Positions 33,955-46,737 of a stretch of DNA of 64,000 bases are shown here, one piece after another. Origin of the DNA: Phialocephala subalpina (taxonomy: Eukaryota > Ascomycota > Leotiomycetes > Helotiales > Mollisiaceae); NCBI GenBank assembly GCA_900073065.1, contig FJOG01000012.1, positions 1,017,301 through 1,081,300 on the forward strand, read 5' to 3'. The position numbers were made by a program, and so were the translations under genes. The notes under the pieces are model-generated. The model worked only from the letters and a program-made list of their open reading frames with translations, was not told the DNA's origin and made no database searches. The stretch's first letter is position 1. Every line of letters starts with the position of its first letter.

Positions 33955-36231
33955 GAGTCTTGTTCAAGTTTTCCGAATTCTGTTTGTGATTGAAGTTCGT
34001 TTGACTTGATTGAGACGACCTGCGTTTCGCGAAGCTGGTGAACTTGTTCAAGTGCTGCAATGCATGCTCCATCGGTGGATGTGATGGACTTATAACCTCG
34101 AGACGATCGACGAGCTGAGAGTCACATGTTGATCAGATGTGGTGTCTCAAAATTTATGGCGCAACCTTTGACCGATGCTGACCGAGGAGGGTCGTCACGT
34201 GGACCTCCTTCCTAGGGAATATATACGAAGATGCTTGGACATAGCAAACTGTTTCGCGATTTCGAAGCATGCCTGTTACTTGTTGTATCGCTTGTTGTGA
34301 TTGAGGCTGTTATTTTTGGTGGTCGTGCGGGGTTGTTCTCCTTGGCTGCTCTTTCCCACTCTAGAAACCTCCGATGCGCTCCTTCTGCAAGGGTAGAACG
34401 CCACTTCCTTCACTAGATCGTATTTATTGAATCGATTTGGTGGAAGCTTGGGGGTGTCTTTCTTGGATCATCAACGGTACAAGGGACAAGTGTGCAGTCC
34501 TGATCACAAGAGTCTGATTCGGTCCAAACATCCGTCCTTCTAGTCTGCGATGTTGATGGCAACGGCGAGCTTGGGAAAAAAATATCGTTATGAAAAATCG
34601 ATGCGTCCTTAGGTATTGCGGAGAACTCCCAAGTAAATGGGTTTGGTGATGGGCAGGAGAAGGATCCTGATCGGTAAATATACTCTTGAGATGATCCATT
34701 CATCTTCATTTCGAATTTTGCAGGCTGATGGCAAGTTGATGTTACTTCCATAAACATAGCTTGACATAAGAAGCTTTCATCCTCCAAAGTCTGGGGACAT
34801 CAGCAAGATTTCTTGAGCTTTTACAGGAACACTTACCAGTATCTCTTGGAGGAATTGGTCTTGGTCGTGGCACCACGTCATCTTTGCGTTTACACGCAAG
34901 ACTTGCAAATAAGTGTGGTCTGCTCGACATCTTGATTTCAGTCAAGAAATATGACAGGCAAGCTATAATGAAGGATAGCAAGACTGATATCCTGAAAGGT
35001 TGTGAAGAGCTGTCACATGACCCGGTGCGCATGTTGCTGTTGAAGTTCGGACGAAAAAATTGGAAAGAGGATTGAAACATGAGATATACGCCCAAAGACC
35101 TTAGACACACTCTAGGCAAGCTGTCCAGGATCTTCTCGTATTGCCACTCTCCTGACGAACACCTCCTGCCTAGACACTTGCCAACCTCGATCTTTCAGCT
35201 CCGTTAAACTCGAAACAAGCTTTCTTGCCCTTTCTTGCCCTTTCTCGGGCCAAGGAGTATTCATCCATACCTTAACCTTATCAAGGTTCATCGTCCGGCC
35301 CGCCTCGGGCCTTCAGCCCCCAATCGACGCGGCAAAATTCGACAGTCAAGACTTCTCTCCAGCCAACCAATGTAGCTGTGCCCCTTTTTCTAGCTAGAAA
35401 TAGCATGTTCAAGCTCGAGCAGCTCTTATTTCTTGTCTCAAGAATCTGAGGAACAATGACGTTCTTGATTTTCAAGTCGTCACTACCTTTTGATGAGAGG
35501 CAGGCTCCAGGTGCCGCGTCTGCAGCCCAACCCGACAGCTCAAATCCAAGCCCAAAGGTGCGGAATATAATCAACCTAATTAAGCGCCAGGAACGAAAGC
35601 CTGGGACGACGAAACCATGTGGCTGGATCCCATCCTCCTATCACATCCTCCTATCACATCTCATCAGTCGTACCCGATTCCTTCCCAACACTATGTTACC
35701 AGCACGCCAAGCCCCTTTCCGCCTTGGATACGCCTCCCCATCCTCTGCCCAAGAAGGTGGGGGCCGTTTCAGCCCTGTCTGCCCATCTCGCCTTTTCTTT
35801 ATTTAGAATTGCCAAATGACGGAGAAATCTCGCTGACGTGAGAGGCGGAATATTGGAACCGAGGTTAAGAGATAGGAAAAAGAAAAGAAAAGAAAGGTGG
35901 TGTGGTGGTGATGGATATAAATAGGTTCAGCCGGCCCAAAAGGAGACCTACTTTTGCGTCACGTGGATGGGTACTGATGCATGCGTGTGATACGAGACAA
36001 TGACCGGCAGCTAGCGATGTGCAACAAACCACGTTGATGGGAATGTGTGAACCAGTTTCTTGGGATGAACATCTCGGAAACTTGGATGTCGTTGGGGATA
36101 AGGGATGAGATATAAGAGCGGGGTGAGGACTGAACTTGGAAAAGCTTGCGAGAATGAGGCACACTCAAAGGGTACATTAATGCGATAACACCCAATACTC
36201 CGGAACAGCTGTATGCCAACCCGCGAATAGC
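33955..36231. other. Gene-poor 2.3-kb region
   Basis: Several frames of 90-125 codons overlap here (34413-34787 and 34742-35119 on the minus strand among them). The pair could look like two exons with a TM segment near 34930-35010, but the only good donor (34836-34835) and acceptor (34792-34791) disagree in phase. A 13-bp direct duplication (ATCCTCCTATCAC, 35633-35658) and purine-rich tracts at 35866-35920 are present. No gene is called. Confidence 0.5.
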
Positions 36232-38452
36232 TTACAGACCATCATATACTTTCCGAAACAAATCGAAATGCTCCTTCCGATACGCGATACTGCCTTTCAT
36301 ATCTCGAACTCCTTTCGCCCTGAAATCAAGCACTACCTTCCGCATCTTCATCGCTAGATCAATCAACTCCTCATCTCCAGCTAGCAGGTCCTGGTTAGGC
36401 TTGTCGTTGAAATCGAGGAGCAGGGGGTTGGAGGAGCGGAAGAGGGCGAAATGGGTTGAGAGCATGAGTTTTAGTTGGTGGTATTGGAATGAAGGGTGCT
36501 CGTTTGCTGTCAGGCAATTAGTAAGAGTGAGTAAGTGGAAGAGAAAGACATACATATGCTTTTGAATCTCTGAGCAATATTTGAGAGATGACTGCTGCTC
36601 AAACAGAGCATCCGCAACAACTGCCAGAACACGAGAGCAACGGGGTAAATCTGTTCTCGCGCAAGATATCCCAACGAGCGAAATACGATTCGTTGCAGCA
36701 TCTTATAGAGGTCCTTCTCGGCAAGCTTCAGCCGCTGGTAGAGAATTGTGTCGATGGATGCCTGAATAGTGCGGTATTGGGATGTAAATTGGCCCTTTGA
36801 AGGCGTGTATTTGACACCAGCACGCAGTATGAAGGCGATTGATGCAGCTCGAAGCATGGCTGCAACGAGTTCCGACTATCATCATAGGTCAGTTGGCACC
36901 TTAGAACTGGATAGCATAACTTACTTCAGGCAAGCCTTTCTTCACATAGGCGGTCCCAAGAATGACCGCAGCAGTGGTTGGATAGAACTTCGGGCCAGCA
37001 GCATGTACAAACTTAGATGCATATTCCACAGCCCATTGTTCGACCTCGGTGCCCAAGGTCTCGTGATCCTCAAGGACCAAAACAGATGGGTTTTCACCAT
37101 CCCTGTCCATGACCGTCTTTTTCGTGCCTTGTGTCTTTCGGATGGCAGATTTCTCAGTCGGGTTGAAGCTGTCTAGAGATCTTGCACATGCCGGTAACTT
37201 GAGGGTATGAGATATCCTTCCTATGCCATCGATGGTCACAAAGCATGCGTCGGGAGACGAAGAAGATTGTTGTGGAAGCAAGATGTGGAACGATAGACAT
37301 CGTTTGGTGGATGAGTGCTCGAAATCTATAAAGAGTGTCAGATGATAAAATCAAGGTCCGCATATCAACGTCTTACATGGATGGGTACATTTGCTGGTGA
37401 ACGGGCTCTCTCGCTGACATTTGAGTTCATGAAGGCCTCTGCCATTCTTCAAGCACGAGGTACATGGCGTGCCTGTTGAGCACTACCTAGATATTAGCTC
37501 ATACATCATCATTGAGAGTGCCAATCCAACTTACTGTTCTCTTGCGAAACCGGCATTGATGACAAGCTCCAGCTTTCCGAACATCTTGTGCCGCTTTTCT
37601 CACAGCACCATCAAGCTTCTTCCGCTTCTTAACCGTCGTCAATGCACCAGGAGCATTCTCAAATACACCAACATATTCCGCGAGTTCGGCCTCACTCGCA
37701 GCTTGTCTACTTTTCTTGGCCGGAGGAGGTCCAGGGGATACGTGCCTTCTTTTTGGCAATGGCAGAGTCTCGGCTTCGCGAGATATAGTGGTCTCGGATG
37801 TGGTTTGGTTGTTCATCGACCAGTCCAAAGCCAGGCTTGCTGACAGAACGTTCGGTGTTGTATCCGAGGCATGTCGAGAGGCATTGGTAGCAGATGTCCT
37901 AGGACTGAAACCCATCCAATCCGAATCCAACGACTCGTGCTGAGTCTCGGCATTAAATGGAGAAATACTAGCAGGCCTAGCATTTTCCAGAATTCCTCCT
38001 AAGTTGCTCGTAGAAATATATGTTTGTCCATTCCTCAGCTGTGGTGGTGACTGCTGGTAGGGGCTGAGATATTGAGGTACGGTGACGCTCGAAAGTCCGT
38101 TGGCAGATACCGGATTGAAAGATTGAGCACTCAAAATGGCACTGTTATCTGGTTTGTAGTCCGCAGAGCCTTGCGTCCATACATCTGATGTCCCAGTATA
38201 GTAACCGAATTGATACGGCCATGGCTCATTTTCGACCTTCGAATCCTCTTGCGACCATTCTAAGAAGCCATTCCTAGAGCCCAATTGTGCCTGAAACCAA
38301 AGCTGTGTCGTCGTAACATCCACAGTATCGAAAGGAGCATCGATGAAGTGATCTGTTGATGGCGATGAGCTCGATACGTCGTCGCGACTGCTCGGAGAGC
38401 TTTCTTCCTTTCCCAGCCCCCTCACGGGGAATTGTCGCATCATTGCCTCCAT
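36232..38452 (-). CDS. Zn2Cys6 transcription factor with a central zinc cluster
   Basis: Exons are 38452-37535, 37482-37377, 37325-36925, 36875-36554 and 36506-36232 (673 aa); phases 0, 1, 0, 1. The first 300 residues are Ser/Pro/Gln-rich with a basic 'PKRRHVSPGPPPAKKSR' signal. The zinc cluster spans the first splice junction at about residues 293-330: 'ACHQCRFRKRT', then 'CSTGTPCTSC' and a last Cys 11 residues later in 'LHELKC' (C-x2-C-x6-C-x5-C-x2-C-x11-C). The long last spacing fits a fungal group in which the cluster lies mid-protein. The C-terminal half contains 'WAVEYASKFV' and 'SELVAAMLRAASIAFILRAG' helices and ends 'FDLFRKVYDGL'. A nuclear regulator with unknown targets. Confidence 0.88.
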
Positions 38453-39398
38453 TGCGAAAAAGATGTAGGTTGTCGCATCTGCTGAGATCTTCAGTTACTT
38501 GACCGTAATCGAGTGCCGATGCGGGAAGGCGGGTAGCTGATGGCAGAGGAGAGAGATCGTTGATGGATCTTGCACGGTGTCGCCTCGGCTTGCCTTGCAC
38601 TTTGTGACGGCATCGTGAGCCGCCGACTGCAATCTATTGGTAATTTGCTGCCCCTGTAAGGTGCAACCTATGGCGGGGTCGTGCGGTGTCCCGTTTTGTC
38701 CAAATGGAGTCAATTATCCGTGTTCCTAGTTGAAAGCTAGACCCTGTTCAAAGCTTGAACGTTACTTGAGCCACGTGATAGACCATTTGCTATGCAGGAA
38801 CATCGTTGTCTAGGATGTTCAGGCCTTCTGGAAGAAGGTCGGAAGTGTCCCGGGTGTGGTACCGACGATAAGGCCGAAGAGATGCATCGACTCTTTCTGG
38901 AAGGTTGTGCTTCGTGATGCATGTGAAAATGCACCTCGATATCTTCGATATGGCGACCCCTGGACCACCGATAACCTTTGGCGAAATAGCCGTGACAAAG
39001 TCCGTACTCACGTAGGTTGATATCAGTCGGTGGATATCAATATCACGTTGAAAGGTGGCGAGACATCAGAGCCATTCCATCGAACCACGAGCAAGTTGGA
39101 ATCCATCGATTCTCCTATAGAAACATAATTTGACACGAATTGTATCGACTCAAGCTTGGTACTCAAGAAGATTCCCAATGCAACCTTATCACGTCTCGTC
39201 GTCATCCATACCACCGTAGAAAGAAAAAGGGACGACCGAATGACAATATGCTGGTCCCGAACCCCCACCGGTATGCGTAGCATAACCCGCCAAAACGCCT
39301 GATGCAAGCTGTGAAAAGAAAATGACAAAAGAGATTATGTGCAGCCTCGATGGCTCTCCCATGGGACTTAGAACAATAACGAATGTTTGTCCAACCAT
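38453..39398. other. Intergenic
   Basis: Promoter side of the Zn2Cys6 gene and 3' flank of the PRO45-like gene. Frames at 38737-39398 on the minus strand are short and motif-free. Confidence 0.5.
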
Positions 39399-41729
39399 CT
39401 ACCGGTCCACCTTTGGTGGTTGCCAGCCATTCAAATACGCCATTAAACCCATTCCGATAAGAACAACGCCGAGCATAGAAGCGTAAGGTGTGGTATTGTA
39501 AAGCAGAAGGTCGCGGCTGCCGGGAGGTCTAGCAAGGGTACCGATAGCAGATTGGTTTGGGTCCTGAATGCCATCGGCAGAGATAATGGTGCTTCCATTC
39601 GAAAGACCTCCCTTGGTGGAATCCAGAACCCCTTTCACTGCGTCAACCGTTCCAGTCATAATATGGGCCTTAGGCACGCCGGCAGATGGCGATTGTGCCC
39701 GCTCAGTTGACGATGACCGTCTTGCTGATTCCTCGGATCGGATCTTCTCAATCATTTCAGCCAACGATTTCCGGTCAGCATCTCTCTCTGTTTCAGCCGT
39801 CTCGGCTCGGCGTTTGAAAGACTCCATCTCCTCGCGTAAACCTTGCATTTCCACCAGCATCGATTCGAGTTTCTTCTCCAACAGAGTCGTAGATTCACTG
39901 ATGGCGCTCGGATCCACAGTATGCTTTGGTGCTGGCTCCAATGCAGGCTCCTCCAGTACCTCCGCAGTCTCGATAGGTGGCTCAAATGCTTCCTCGATGA
40001 CTGAGCCTTCACCACTCGCCTTGGGAACGCCATTTGTTTTGGCGTCCGACTGCTGCTCTAACCGCTTCGCGACTTCCTCTGCCATCTCCCTCGCTTGTCT
40101 TTCTTTATAGAGCATTTCCTCGAGGTCTCGTAACCGCGCGCCCTGTACGTCTATCTCTTTTTTGGCAGATGCTAAAGCTTCTACAAGAGTGATAATTTGA
40201 CTTGTGGGTTCTTGTCGAACAGGGGATACATTAGGGACGGATCTGGGGCGCTCGGTATTCGTACGTTTCAGAGAGGGAGATGATGGCTCAAATGCGTGGG
40301 ATCGTGCGACGTCAGGCTTCTCGGGAAGTGGTTGCTGAGGCGGGGGTGCTGGAGGGTCTGAGAATCGGGGTTTCGAGTCTGTTCGGAATGGCAACGAGCC
40401 TCCATTGACCAACGGGCCCTTGACTGGCTCTATAGGCGCTTTTTCATTTTCTTTAATATCTTCCTTCGATAGCAAAGAACCGAAGAACACATCAGCCCGG
40501 CCAAGGTCATTCGTCTGTAGACGTGCGGCTCTCATTTCGTTCTAGAAGCCGTCAGCTCAGCGGTACCAAATAGTTCAAAGAGTGCTTACCGTAAGTCTTT
40601 TGACTATCTGCTCCGTTGTAACTGGTGTTAACCAGAAATTCATTGGCCTCTGTTGGCTTATAGCACTCATCTGGCTGCCAGCTATACTGGTAGGAGGTCC
40701 CAGCCGGCCATTGCTTCCCACGGATCCTTGACTGCTCGATCTACCCCGCATTGGGCCTTGCGAAGGCAACATCATTGCTCCGTTTGCCGGGTCTAGATCT
40801 CCAAAATTCATCTCCAATACATTGTTCGTTGAGCCTAGGAATCCCGCATGTTCAACTTTGGCGGCAACTTTGTGGTGTACCACAGTCTTCTGGTCCTCGC
40901 TGACTATGTCGATTCCGAGTTCCAGATGATCTTGAGTTTGTAGCTCGTGTGGTTCCGAATCTCTATTCTCAGCTGATAGACGCGCACCATTGACAAAGGT
41001 ACCGTTCGAGGATTTGACATCTCGTATCCATATTTTGCCCTGTCTATCTGCCCAAATCTCCGCATGTTGTCGAGAGAGGACTTTGGAGTCGAAGAAGCCG
41101 TTGGCTGGCGTTGGTACTGTCTTTGCATTGGTTTGTCGCCCTATTCGTAGGCTATCTGGGTAATATGGAACTGAAATTGTTTTTCTCTCAAAGGTACCGT
41201 TCATAGACAGCAGGTATAGAACGGGATTACCCTCTCCCACAGGCTGTGCAGGCGGCCGACTCCCGTTCATTTGTTGTGTAGGACTTTGCAGGAGATGCTG
41301 AGAGGGCACGACTGGAGAAGGTTGATGAGCCGAGGCCAGTGAAGGTGCCGGTCCGCCATTTGTTGTCAAAATGGACTGTGGTCGTGTTGTGGAAACGCCT
41401 GATATTGCTTCTGTTTTGCTTGTAGGCCATGGACCTGTTCTTTGAGTCTTCTTCCGCGCCGCAGCTGTCCCCCAGGAGCTCAGATCCCCCGACGGTGACA
41501 TGGGTACGCCATTGACCTGGGGACTGTGAGATATCGTAGCGGTCGAGGATGTAGATGATGTTGAAGCTATAGACGAGGAAGAGTTTGCGCGTTGAGCGCT
41601 TTTCCTAGGCATGAACATTCGGGCGACTTCGTCGGCATTCATAGCATTGAGTCCTCCTTGACTGACATTAGCACTCCATGCTGACCGGCTAGTCTGTTGA
41701 AAGCTCGGTGGATTCGCAACAGCCGTCAT
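39399..41729 (-). CDS. FHA-domain, tail-anchored STRIPAK subunit (SLMAP / PRO45 / Far10-like)
   Basis: Exons are 41729-40590 and 40541-39399, 48-nt phase-0 intron (760 aa). The start is the ATG at 41729; a CAG just before it hints at a 5' UTR intron. Order: Ser/Pro-rich N-terminus; FHA domain at about 175-310 ('SLRIGRQTNAKT', 'VLSRQHAEIW', 'IRDVKSSNGTFVNGARL', all core phosphopeptide-binding residues present); a linker; a long Glu/Lys-rich coiled coil ('LVEALASAKKEIDVQGARL', 'LEKKLESMLVEMQGLREEME'); and a single TM helix near the end ('YASMLGVVLIGMGLMAYL'). This is the layout of SLMAP homologues, which tether the STRIPAK phosphatase complex to nuclear envelope, ER and mitochondria and are needed for hyphal fusion and sexual development in Sordaria. 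Confidence 0.93.
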
Positions 41730-42520
41730 CTGCAATGTATATGAGGTAATTATCTAGGTCTGGGATGTATGGCGGATGGAGGTGTCGATGATATGGTTGG
41801 AATGCTTCTGATTCGGAACTCCCCCCATGCACCTCTACACAACGTCTCGATGGCGCTTCGCCTCAAACTTCCAGTAGCCAGTGTGATATCTCGTGTACGC
41901 CTTCTGCCAATCTCTGGTGTATAGGAGAGTATGTATCACCGCGTCGGGCTGTGAGGGAGCAGATGTCAGCTGTTTTCCTGCAATTTTCGACGCCATGACG
42001 ATGGGCGTGGAGAGCCGCACAGGTGCTTCTGCACATCCCTGGCGTGTCTGGGGAGGCCTCTATACAGACCATATGGTAGAGGAGACTTACATATGCGTCG
42101 AGACGGGTATGGAAGCCAATTGTGCGTGGTGAGAGCGATGTTTTTGAGGTGTTGAAGTTGCCAGAGGAAAGTTTGGAGATCCCGTCTCACACAGGCGAGG
42201 TCCTGATTCGGTCAGACAGCGCTCGATCTCAGGATAAGGCACACGACATGTATGCGACAACGCAAATACATGCAAGAGGGTATGGACTGTTGGATAGTTG
42301 CGAATGTGATTCAAAATTCTCCCTGATTTGAGAAGATCGCCATGAAGTTGGATTCTAGAGCATGAGCACGTGACTCGGGGCCACTTTGTGGAGAAATGGG
42401 TCCGTGCGGCACCCGGCAAGCGCCGGCGACGAGATCAAATATTGTGCTGTTTGGAAACTCGAATCACCAGTTCTTCTCTTTCCAACCAACCTCTACAATC
42501 ACTTACAAGAGATACTCAAG
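41730..42520. other. Divergent intergenic region, PRO45-like / Mgr2-like
   Basis: Overlapping minus-strand frames at 41835-42419 have no motif. The region is the shared promoter area of two divergent housekeeping-type genes. Confidence 0.5.
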
Positions 42521-43060
42521 ATGCCTGTACCGGTTGGAGGAGGTATGGCCGGGCCATCGGCTTTTGACAAGTGTAGGTTTCTGCTGGAGAGGTCTTGCGG
42601 AATGGCAAATCTAACAAGTCCAATAGTCAAGATGGGTGCGATGATGGGTGGCAGTAAGTCAACGACTCTCCCAGCTAGCTGCAGAATGGCTGACAGTTCT
42701 TAGCCGTTGGTGTCATCATTGGGTTTATATTTGGTATGCAGTATTCATACTCCTACGGTGATTCCCTTGTGTTGAGCGTCTTCTAGGTTCAGTCAACATC
42801 ATGCGATATGGCGCCGGACCGAACGGTGTTATGAGGACACTGGGACAATACATGATGGGCTCTGGTGCAACCTTTGGGTCAGTGTCCCATTCTGTTGCCA
42901 TAGGCCTATTTCCATACCTAATATCTGCAGTTTCTTCATGTCAATTGGAAGTATGATCCGGTCGGACTCTGTCTCCCAACAAGCCGCAGATGCTTTTGCC
43001 CGCTCGAGACGAAGACCCATCATTATGCCTCGACAATACCAACGACCAACCCGAGAGTGA
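42521..43060 (+). CDS. mgr2: Mgr2/Romo1 homologue, mitochondrial inner-membrane protein of TIM23
   Basis: Five small exons: 42521-42572, 42627-42653, 42704-42733, 42787-42877 and 42931-43060 (109 aa), all with phase-matched introns. The product begins 'MPVPVGGGMAGPSAFDKFKMGAMMGG', then a TM segment 'TVGVIIGFIFGS', '[39 protein letters not shown]' and a basic tail. This is the two-TM glycine-rich Romo1/Mgr2 fold. Mgr2 couples TIM21 to TIM23 and acts as lateral gatekeeper for protein release into the inner membrane. Length matches the family. Exons 2 and 3 are only 27 and 30 nt, which hides the gene from simple frame searches. Confidence 0.93.
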
Positions 43061-46000
43061 TCTCTGTACAGTGGAAACAGATAACGAGAAAGGTGGTTTG
43101 GTTCGGCAAGGGCGTTGGTGTACAAAGGGAAAGAAAAACTTCATGGGCACCATATACGGGGTCTGTTAGGGAGGCCAACAACCATTGCAGCATTGTCCTT
43201 CTGCCAGGGACTCTTGGTGGCTGGGACTGTCGCCTTGTACCAAAATTATCGAAATATATACCCGACTTGCTTCTCAAAGACCACCAACATTTGCGACGCA
43301 TTTCTTCCCTCACATTTTCATACATACCTTCAGGTTCAGGTTCAGGTTCTTCTGGGTTTCTGTGCCTCAAAGCTGGGGCGTCTTTTGTTCGGGGTTCTGG
43401 CTGGGAGATATAATTTGCGATGCTCCTCGGCCTATACCTACGTCTTCTCGTCCTGGGCGGTAGTGAAGGTAGTGTTGGAGGTGGGCTACCGAGTTCTCCA
43501 CGTCTGTCGACGAACCTCCACTGACAAGGCCACACTTCCATTAAACTCGGCGACTTAGAGAACGCCACTTCTTTCATCTCTTCCTTTGTCAACCTCAGCT
43601 GCACGAACTCGAGAAACAACACCTGCTGCAGCCCTCTCAAGTCTTTTCCCATTGCTTGACAGCGAATGTGGTGGAGCTATTCAAGGAGCAGGTCGGCTCA
43701 CCTAATTAGCTACAAGGTTCAACATCAAGAGAATATTTCCTACCCTTGAGATCCGTTCCTGCATTCAGAGCAGATCCCTTATGTCCCCATGGCTTGGCTG
43801 TATCACCTCTGCCGTCCACGGCACGGAGAAAAGGGGGTGGGGGTTGGGGTTGGCAGGAGATCTCCATCTTTGGACAACCTTTCCGCTATATATTCTGATC
43901 TCTATTTTCACAAATTTGCTGACTTGCAGTGCAGTAGCTGCGCGGAACGGAACCAATACTACCTTGCAGTTTGACTGAAGTTCTCTCATGGCTAGAGTAG
44001 TAGTATCATATGGACTAGGCATTGAGTTACAGCTCCGCCATTGCCCAGGTCTTGTACGGTCAGGTCCCCGGACTCTAGGCAGGAGCATGCACTCCGTTCG
44101 CAGGCCGTATCAGTACCTCTGCCCTTCTTTTAATGCTTACTTACCATCTACTAACGAATCAACCTCAAAAACGACTTCTTAGCAAGTCTTCTCGATTCGC
44201 AAAAATTCTCCACCAACGGGAACTTATGCAACACATCAATAAACTCATGCATGCAGGATTAGATCTCAGCGGCGATATAAGGTTTCCTGAGACCTCCAGG
44301 CTGTGCCATCTTCTCGGCAGCTTGCCGAGACTTTAAACACGCGACAAGGGAGTGCTGGACATTTTCTGCAACCGGGCCATGTTTGTGACACCAGCACCCT
44401 GAGAATCGTCGAATCAGTATCTTCCGCTTTACAAATTATCAATTGAGCCGCAGGCCCACTCAGATGCGTCAATGCTAGAGATGCAACAAAAGATATGCGG
44501 CAGAAACAACACGATGAGAATGCGCATGTCACAAGCGGGGGTTAAATACCAACCAAAAGATCATCTTCAGGCAACACCAAAACGACGAGAAAATCGATCG
44601 AAGGTGTTATTTTGGATCTCGACCTCGCATACTCTAGCTCGATTCAAACATCCAACAATCTCGACCGATAACTCACGTCAACATGCATTAGTACTCGATC
44701 GGAAAACAACAGCCCTTCGACGACAGCGGAATTTCGTACTGTACTGCAAAATGACCGAACGGCGACTCTTTATGACCTCAGGACTTCTAGATCTGCGCTC
44801 TTTGACCTTCGCATCTCTCAGGCCAGAACTGATCATACTTGATCCGCTGTTTGACAAGACTAGAATAGGCTGCAATGCACAGATCTCAGCTCGAAAACGA
44901 CAGACAGCGTCTACAGTACTTAGACGGCTGACTTCGAGCATCCATCACCCCAGTCCAATGCGCCCAGCTTGTCGAAATTCATCACGATATTCCATCAACG
45001 CTCCTCTTCTCTGTATGCCACGATCCGAAGATTTTCGCCGGCATGTTGCATTCAATGCAACCTCCTCGATGCGTACAACTCAGCGGAGGTTCCTCACAGA
45101 TCTTTTCGCCCACCTACAACTCACTGGTCAAGCCTTTCGGCTGATCTTGAGGCTTTCCGACTGGCAAGTATTATCCCGAGTCGTGAGCTTCCGTGGTAAG
45201 CTTTTCCGAGAGCTTTCCTCCGCTCAGATAAGCGCTACACACTAACACCTTAACGCTTCCACAAGGCTTGACACCAGACTTTGGGCTTTGCCTCTAGGCT
45301 CTGGCCCTCTGTGATCAATGCGGCGGCGATGAGCCCTCGGATCCTCAACATGATGGCATTCAGCAGACGACAAAATACGATCTTCAAGCCTTGACAACAG
45401 TTGAATAAAAAGTGAAACGCTGCACTGACTGACACATAGGACGAACAATCTTAGCATACGGACGAGTGCTTCAATGTGCCTTCTCGCTCATTAATCAATC
45501 TCGCTTTCGGTCTCTCACGGACGTCCCCAACGGAGTACTCGTGAAGCTATTTCGATTCGTCCCTCTTCATTGGATGCCTCCTCGCCGGCTCCCGAGAAAG
45601 CGGGAGATCTATGCATGGATCTAAAATTCCGACTCAGGGACGACATCTCAACATGCATCGCGCATCGAATTATCAAATGCTAACAATTGCGGCATAAAGG
45701 AAAGTGCATATTGTATTGTACCGATACCGCTAGGACCTACATGTCAATGCATGATGTATTTTTTTTCCCCATTCGCCTTTCCTTTCTTTTCCCGGGAGGT
45801 TCATCCAATATCGATATGGGCAAATTCCGATGCGCCCTCTGCAGGGGCTGAACGATATTGCCTCAAACATACATGATCGACCCTGCAATCTCTTTTCTCG
45901 GGATGCGATCATCGTCAGCACATTTCAATGTTTCTGTACCTGTAGCTTCTCGCAGAGCTGCATCCATCCCTTTCCTGCTGGATGAAGGCTCAAAAGCCCC

Positions 46001-46737
46001 ATGGCATACTGGGTAAGCGCTTCTCTTTTGGTGATGGATAAGGGCGATCTAGTGGCCGAGCACGCGGAACAGACCAAAACCTTGACCCAAAATAGTCCTT
46101 GGTTGGAGGGATCATCCCGTATCATCTCTCCATCATTCGCCTACAGACGCCACGAAAAGAAAATCATCAGAGCTTTGTTCTTCGAGTCCAATCGCAAAGG
46201 GTTCGGTCCAATCGTTGTCGTCAAGTCTCTCAGCCTCATAATCGAAGTGCTGATCTCGATGCTTGTGCGTTCACTTCCGTCCTCGTCTGACACCCGCAAT
46301 CTTGGAGCTGGGCATCATCCGCTAGACCATTTCCCTTCTCGTTCAAGCTTTCCACAAAATCTTACCTCCTCCATGGTACCTTGTCAAGACGGTCAGGTTC
46401 AAGCGTGCAGCAGTAGTATAGCGTGTGGAGGACCCTTCTTCTGAGCCGCTTCTGGAGGTCTGTTCTAACCAGGTCTGCTTGGTAGATGGCGTCGGGAAGC
46501 TGTCCGTGATCCATCATACCAGGGGATCTCGACGAGGCCATGCTCAGTTAGGTCGTGTTCGCCCCTGTTGATGAGCGTAGACTTTCGTCGACGTAAGGTC
46601 GAGCTACATTGTAAATAGGGGAACGTCGTCTCTATAAGTATCTTGGATTCCTGCTCATTCATTCTCGATCTTGCTCGTCAGCCAAAGTTGGTCTCGACAT
46701 CGTCACTCGTTTGTTTCCCTTGGATCCATAGTTAATA
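43061..46737. other. Gene-poor 3.7-kb region
   Basis: Holds many overlapping unsupported frames. The longest are 43023-43652 on the minus strand (209 codons, which would overlap the 3' end of the Mgr2-like gene) and 44472-45245 on the plus strand (257 codons, Arg/Ser-rich, no motif). A short protein-like stretch lies in another frame at about 44940-45145 ('QCAQLVEIHHDIPSTLLF') but is flanked by stops. Also present: (TTCAGG)3 at 43328-43348. A TATAAGT near 46631 may belong to the laccase promoter. Confidence 0.5.

Noticed and set aside
34413..35119. Two minus-strand frames that might be exons of a small TM protein
   Set aside because: The only good donor and acceptor differ in phase, and no other junction repairs it.
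43328..43348. (TTCAGG)3, possible telomere-like repeat
   Set aside because: Only three units, and not the TTAGGG sequence; the surroundings are ordinary.
43023..43652. 209-codon minus-strand frame
   Set aside because: It overlaps the well-supported last exon of the Mgr2-like gene, is rich in Arg/Pro/Glu, and has no motif.
44472..45245. 257-codon plus-strand frame
   Set aside because: Long but Arg/Ser-rich with no domain, no splice support and strong antisense frames; probably chance in a GC-balanced region.
46001..46444. 147-codon plus-strand frame before the laccase
   Set aside because: No motif, no homology pattern, and it would sit in the laccase promoter region.
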